A stretch of DNA of 7,443 nt from Planctomycetaceae bacterium (GTDB taxonomy: Bacteria; Planctomycetota; Planctomycetia; Pirellulales; Thermoguttaceae). Of the stretch, positions 6,225 to 7,443 are shown one piece after another. Each line of letters begins with the position of its first letter. Position 1 is the stretch's first letter. The position numbers and the translations under genes were made by a program. The DNA is taken from the NCBI GenBank assembly GCA_031266315.1, contig JAISBG010000476.1, positions 1 through 7,443 on the forward strand. Reading direction: 5' to 3'. The notes beneath the pieces are model-generated. The model was given only the letters and a program-made list of their open reading frames with translations. It was not told the origin of the DNA and made no database searches.

Positions 6225-6252
6225 ACACCTAATCCGGTAGATTCAGGGAAAA
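6225..6252 (-). repeat. Short dispersed box, copy 2 (inverted)
   Basis: Read on the minus strand this segment contains GAATCTACCGGATTAGGTGT, matching the box at 1207-1232. The next bases, GCAATCCTACC (6256-6266), are the exact reverse complement of GGTAGGATTGC at 889-899. This is further sign that the two intergenic regions share fragments. Confidence 0.55.
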
Positions 6253-6275
6253 CTTGCAATCCTACCGGCGGTGTC

Positions 6276-6303
6276 TTGTAAAAATAGGATAGATTTTTAT
6301 AAT
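6276..6303 (+). promoter_or_regulatory. dapL: Candidate sigma70-type promoter for dapL
   Basis: TTGTAA (6276-6281) and a perfect TATAAT (6298-6303) are separated by 16 bp, on the coding strand and about 100 bp before the dapL start. The surrounding sequence is AT-rich, so chance matches are likely, and planctomycete promoter consensus may differ. The resulting leader contains a weak inverted repeat TGCGGT (6324-6329) and ACCGCA (6359-6364). Confidence 0.35.
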
Positions 6304-6403
6304 AGACCGAAAATAAAAATAAGTGCGGTTCCTATTTTATTCAATATCGTAATTTAATACCGCATTTGATAGTTACGGTAAATTCTATTATCTTTTAATT
6401 GTT

Positions 6404-7443
6404 ATGATGGATTACTATTTTCAGGAATTGTTTGCGGAACGGATTGGCGGCGCGAATTACGGTAAATCAAACGAGATTTATAAGTTCGAAAAAATCAAAC
6501 GCGCCAAACGGCAGGCAATCAAAGATTTTCCTAATCGTCCCTTGATTGACTTTGGTATTGGTGAGAATGACGCAATGGCTGATGAAAATGTCCGGCGGGT
6601 TATGGCTCACGAAATCAATCAACCGGAAAATCGCGGTTATGCCGATAACGGTTGTCTTGAATTTAAAGAAGCCGTTGCCCGATTTATGGAACGGAATTTT
6701 CATGTCAAACTTGATCCGATTACGGAAATCAATCATGCGATTGGTTCAAAACCGGCGTTGGCAATGTTGCCGTATGTTTTTATCAATCCGGGTGATGTAA
6801 CATTATTGACGGTTCCCGGTTATCCGGTTGCCGGAACACATACAAAATATTGCGGCGGTTCGATTTATCATCTGCCGCTCACGGAAGAAAATCAATTCTT
6901 TCCCGATTTTGAATCCATTCCTGAAGATATTTTGAACAAAACCAAACTTCTTGTACTAAATTATCCCAACAGCCCGACAGGTCAGGTTGCAACGGTTGAA
7001 TTTTATGAAAAAGTAATCGGATTAGCGAAGAAACATAAATTTGTTGTTGTTCAGGATGCTGCACATCTCATGTTCACTTATCGTGATGCGCCGCTTAGTT
7101 TTTTGCAGGTTCCCGGGGCGCGTGATGTGGGAGTCGAAATCCATTCACTCTCGAAAGGCTGGAACATGATTGGTTGGCGTATTGCGTGGGTTTGCGGTAA
7201 TGAACGGATTATTCAGGCGTTTGCCGATGTGAAAGATAACTGCGACAGCGGTCAGTTTCTTGCGATCCAAAAGGCAGCGATTGCGGCTTTGGACGATCCC
7301 AAAATTCCAAAAGAAACCAACCAAAAATATTACCGTCGACTCGAAAAACTGGTCGCAACACTTCGGGCATTCGGTTTTGAATGTGAAATTCCCGGCGGAA
7401 CTTATTTTTTATACGTTAAATCTCCGAAAGGCATTGTTAATGG
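6404..7443 (+). CDS. dapL: LL-diaminopimelate aminotransferase, 3' end cut by window
   Basis: This PLP enzyme converts tetrahydrodipicolinate plus glutamate directly into LL-2,6-diaminopimelate plus 2-oxoglutarate in the cytoplasm, bypassing the acylated dapD/C/E route to lysine and meso-DAP for peptidoglycan. 346 of an expected 400 or so residues are present. Fold-type I aminotransferase motifs in order: N-R-G-Y-A-D-N-G from residue 76; G-S-K-P-A-L from 114; V-P-G-Y-P-V-A-G-T-H-T; N-Y-P-N-S-P-T-G (186-193); the PLP-pyridine Asp218 in V-Q-D-A-A-H; and the Schiff-base Lys251 in S-L-S-K-G-W-N-M-I-G-W-R. D-N-x-D-S-G-Q-F and G-G-T-Y-F follow, as in DapL rather than generic aspartate aminotransferases. 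The C-terminal arginine that binds the substrate carboxylate lies outside the window. Two adjacent in-frame ATGs (6404 and 6407) are possible starts and no Shine-Dalgarno is evident. The gene has its own upstream region and is not co-transcribed with anything visible. Confidence 0.92.
   Translation, partial: MMDYYFQELFAERIGGANYGKSNEIYKFEKIKRAKRQAIKDFPNRPLIDFGIGENDAMADENVRRVMAHEINQPENRGYADNGCLEFKEAVARFMERNFHVKLDPITEINHAIGSKPALAMLPYVFINPGDVTLLTVPGYPVAGTHTKYCGGSIYHLPLTEENQFFPDFESIPEDILNKTKLLVLNYPNSPTGQVATVEFYEKVIGLAKKHKFVVVQDAAHLMFTYRDAPLSFLQVPGARDVGVEIHSLSKGWNMIGWRIAWVCGNERIIQAFADVKDNCDSGQFLAIQKAAIAALDDPKIPKETNQKYYRRLEKLVATLRAFGFECEIPGGTYFLYVKSPKGIVN

Overview
The window looks like a piece of a moderately AT-rich planctomycete chromosome. 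The evidence is: (i) a 7TM-HD (PgpH/YqfF-type) N-terminus with the family's 'W-N-P-P-F' entry into its extracellular domain; (ii) a very long lipoprotein-like protein made of repeated secretin N-type ring domains with Pro/Lys, Met/Gly and Asn/Gly/Phe low-complexity parts, a style I associate with Planctomycetes; (iii) an LL-diaminopimelate aminotransferase (DapL) of the type seen in Planctomycetes/Verrucomicrobia/Chlamydiae. The assignment is by recognition only; no search was run.

Layout: 1-583 (minus) is the 5' part of the membrane HD-phosphohydrolase gene. 584-1487 is non-coding and packed with palindromes, a 21-bp tandem palindrome array (1012-1179) and a MITE-like element A (about 1272-1465). 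1488-5210 (minus) is one 1240-aa secretin-like envelope protein with no secretin channel domain. 5211-6403 is a second large non-coding region: a plain AT-rich leader, a four-copy inverted cluster of a CGTCCC-GTTA-GGGACG palindrome (5617-5796), a second 21-bp tandem palindrome array of unrelated sequence (5896-6019) and a second copy, element B (about 6073-6188), related to element A. 6404-7443 (plus) is dapL, cut by the window end.

The three genes do not form an operon. The two minus-strand genes are about 900 bp apart, and dapL diverges from the secretin-like gene across about 1.2 kb. All three products relate to envelope biology (membrane signalling hydrolase, envelope-spanning ring-domain lipoprotein, meso-DAP/lysine precursor enzyme), but no functional coupling is shown.

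The most unusual content is non-coding. Roughly 2.1 kb of 7.4 kb is intergenic. It carries two arrays with the same 21-bp period and the same one-palindrome-per-unit design but different sequences, each lying next to a copy of the same hairpin-rich inverted-repeat element. The secretin-like protein, with no visible pore domain and a tail of nine FG dipeptides, is the most unusual coding feature.
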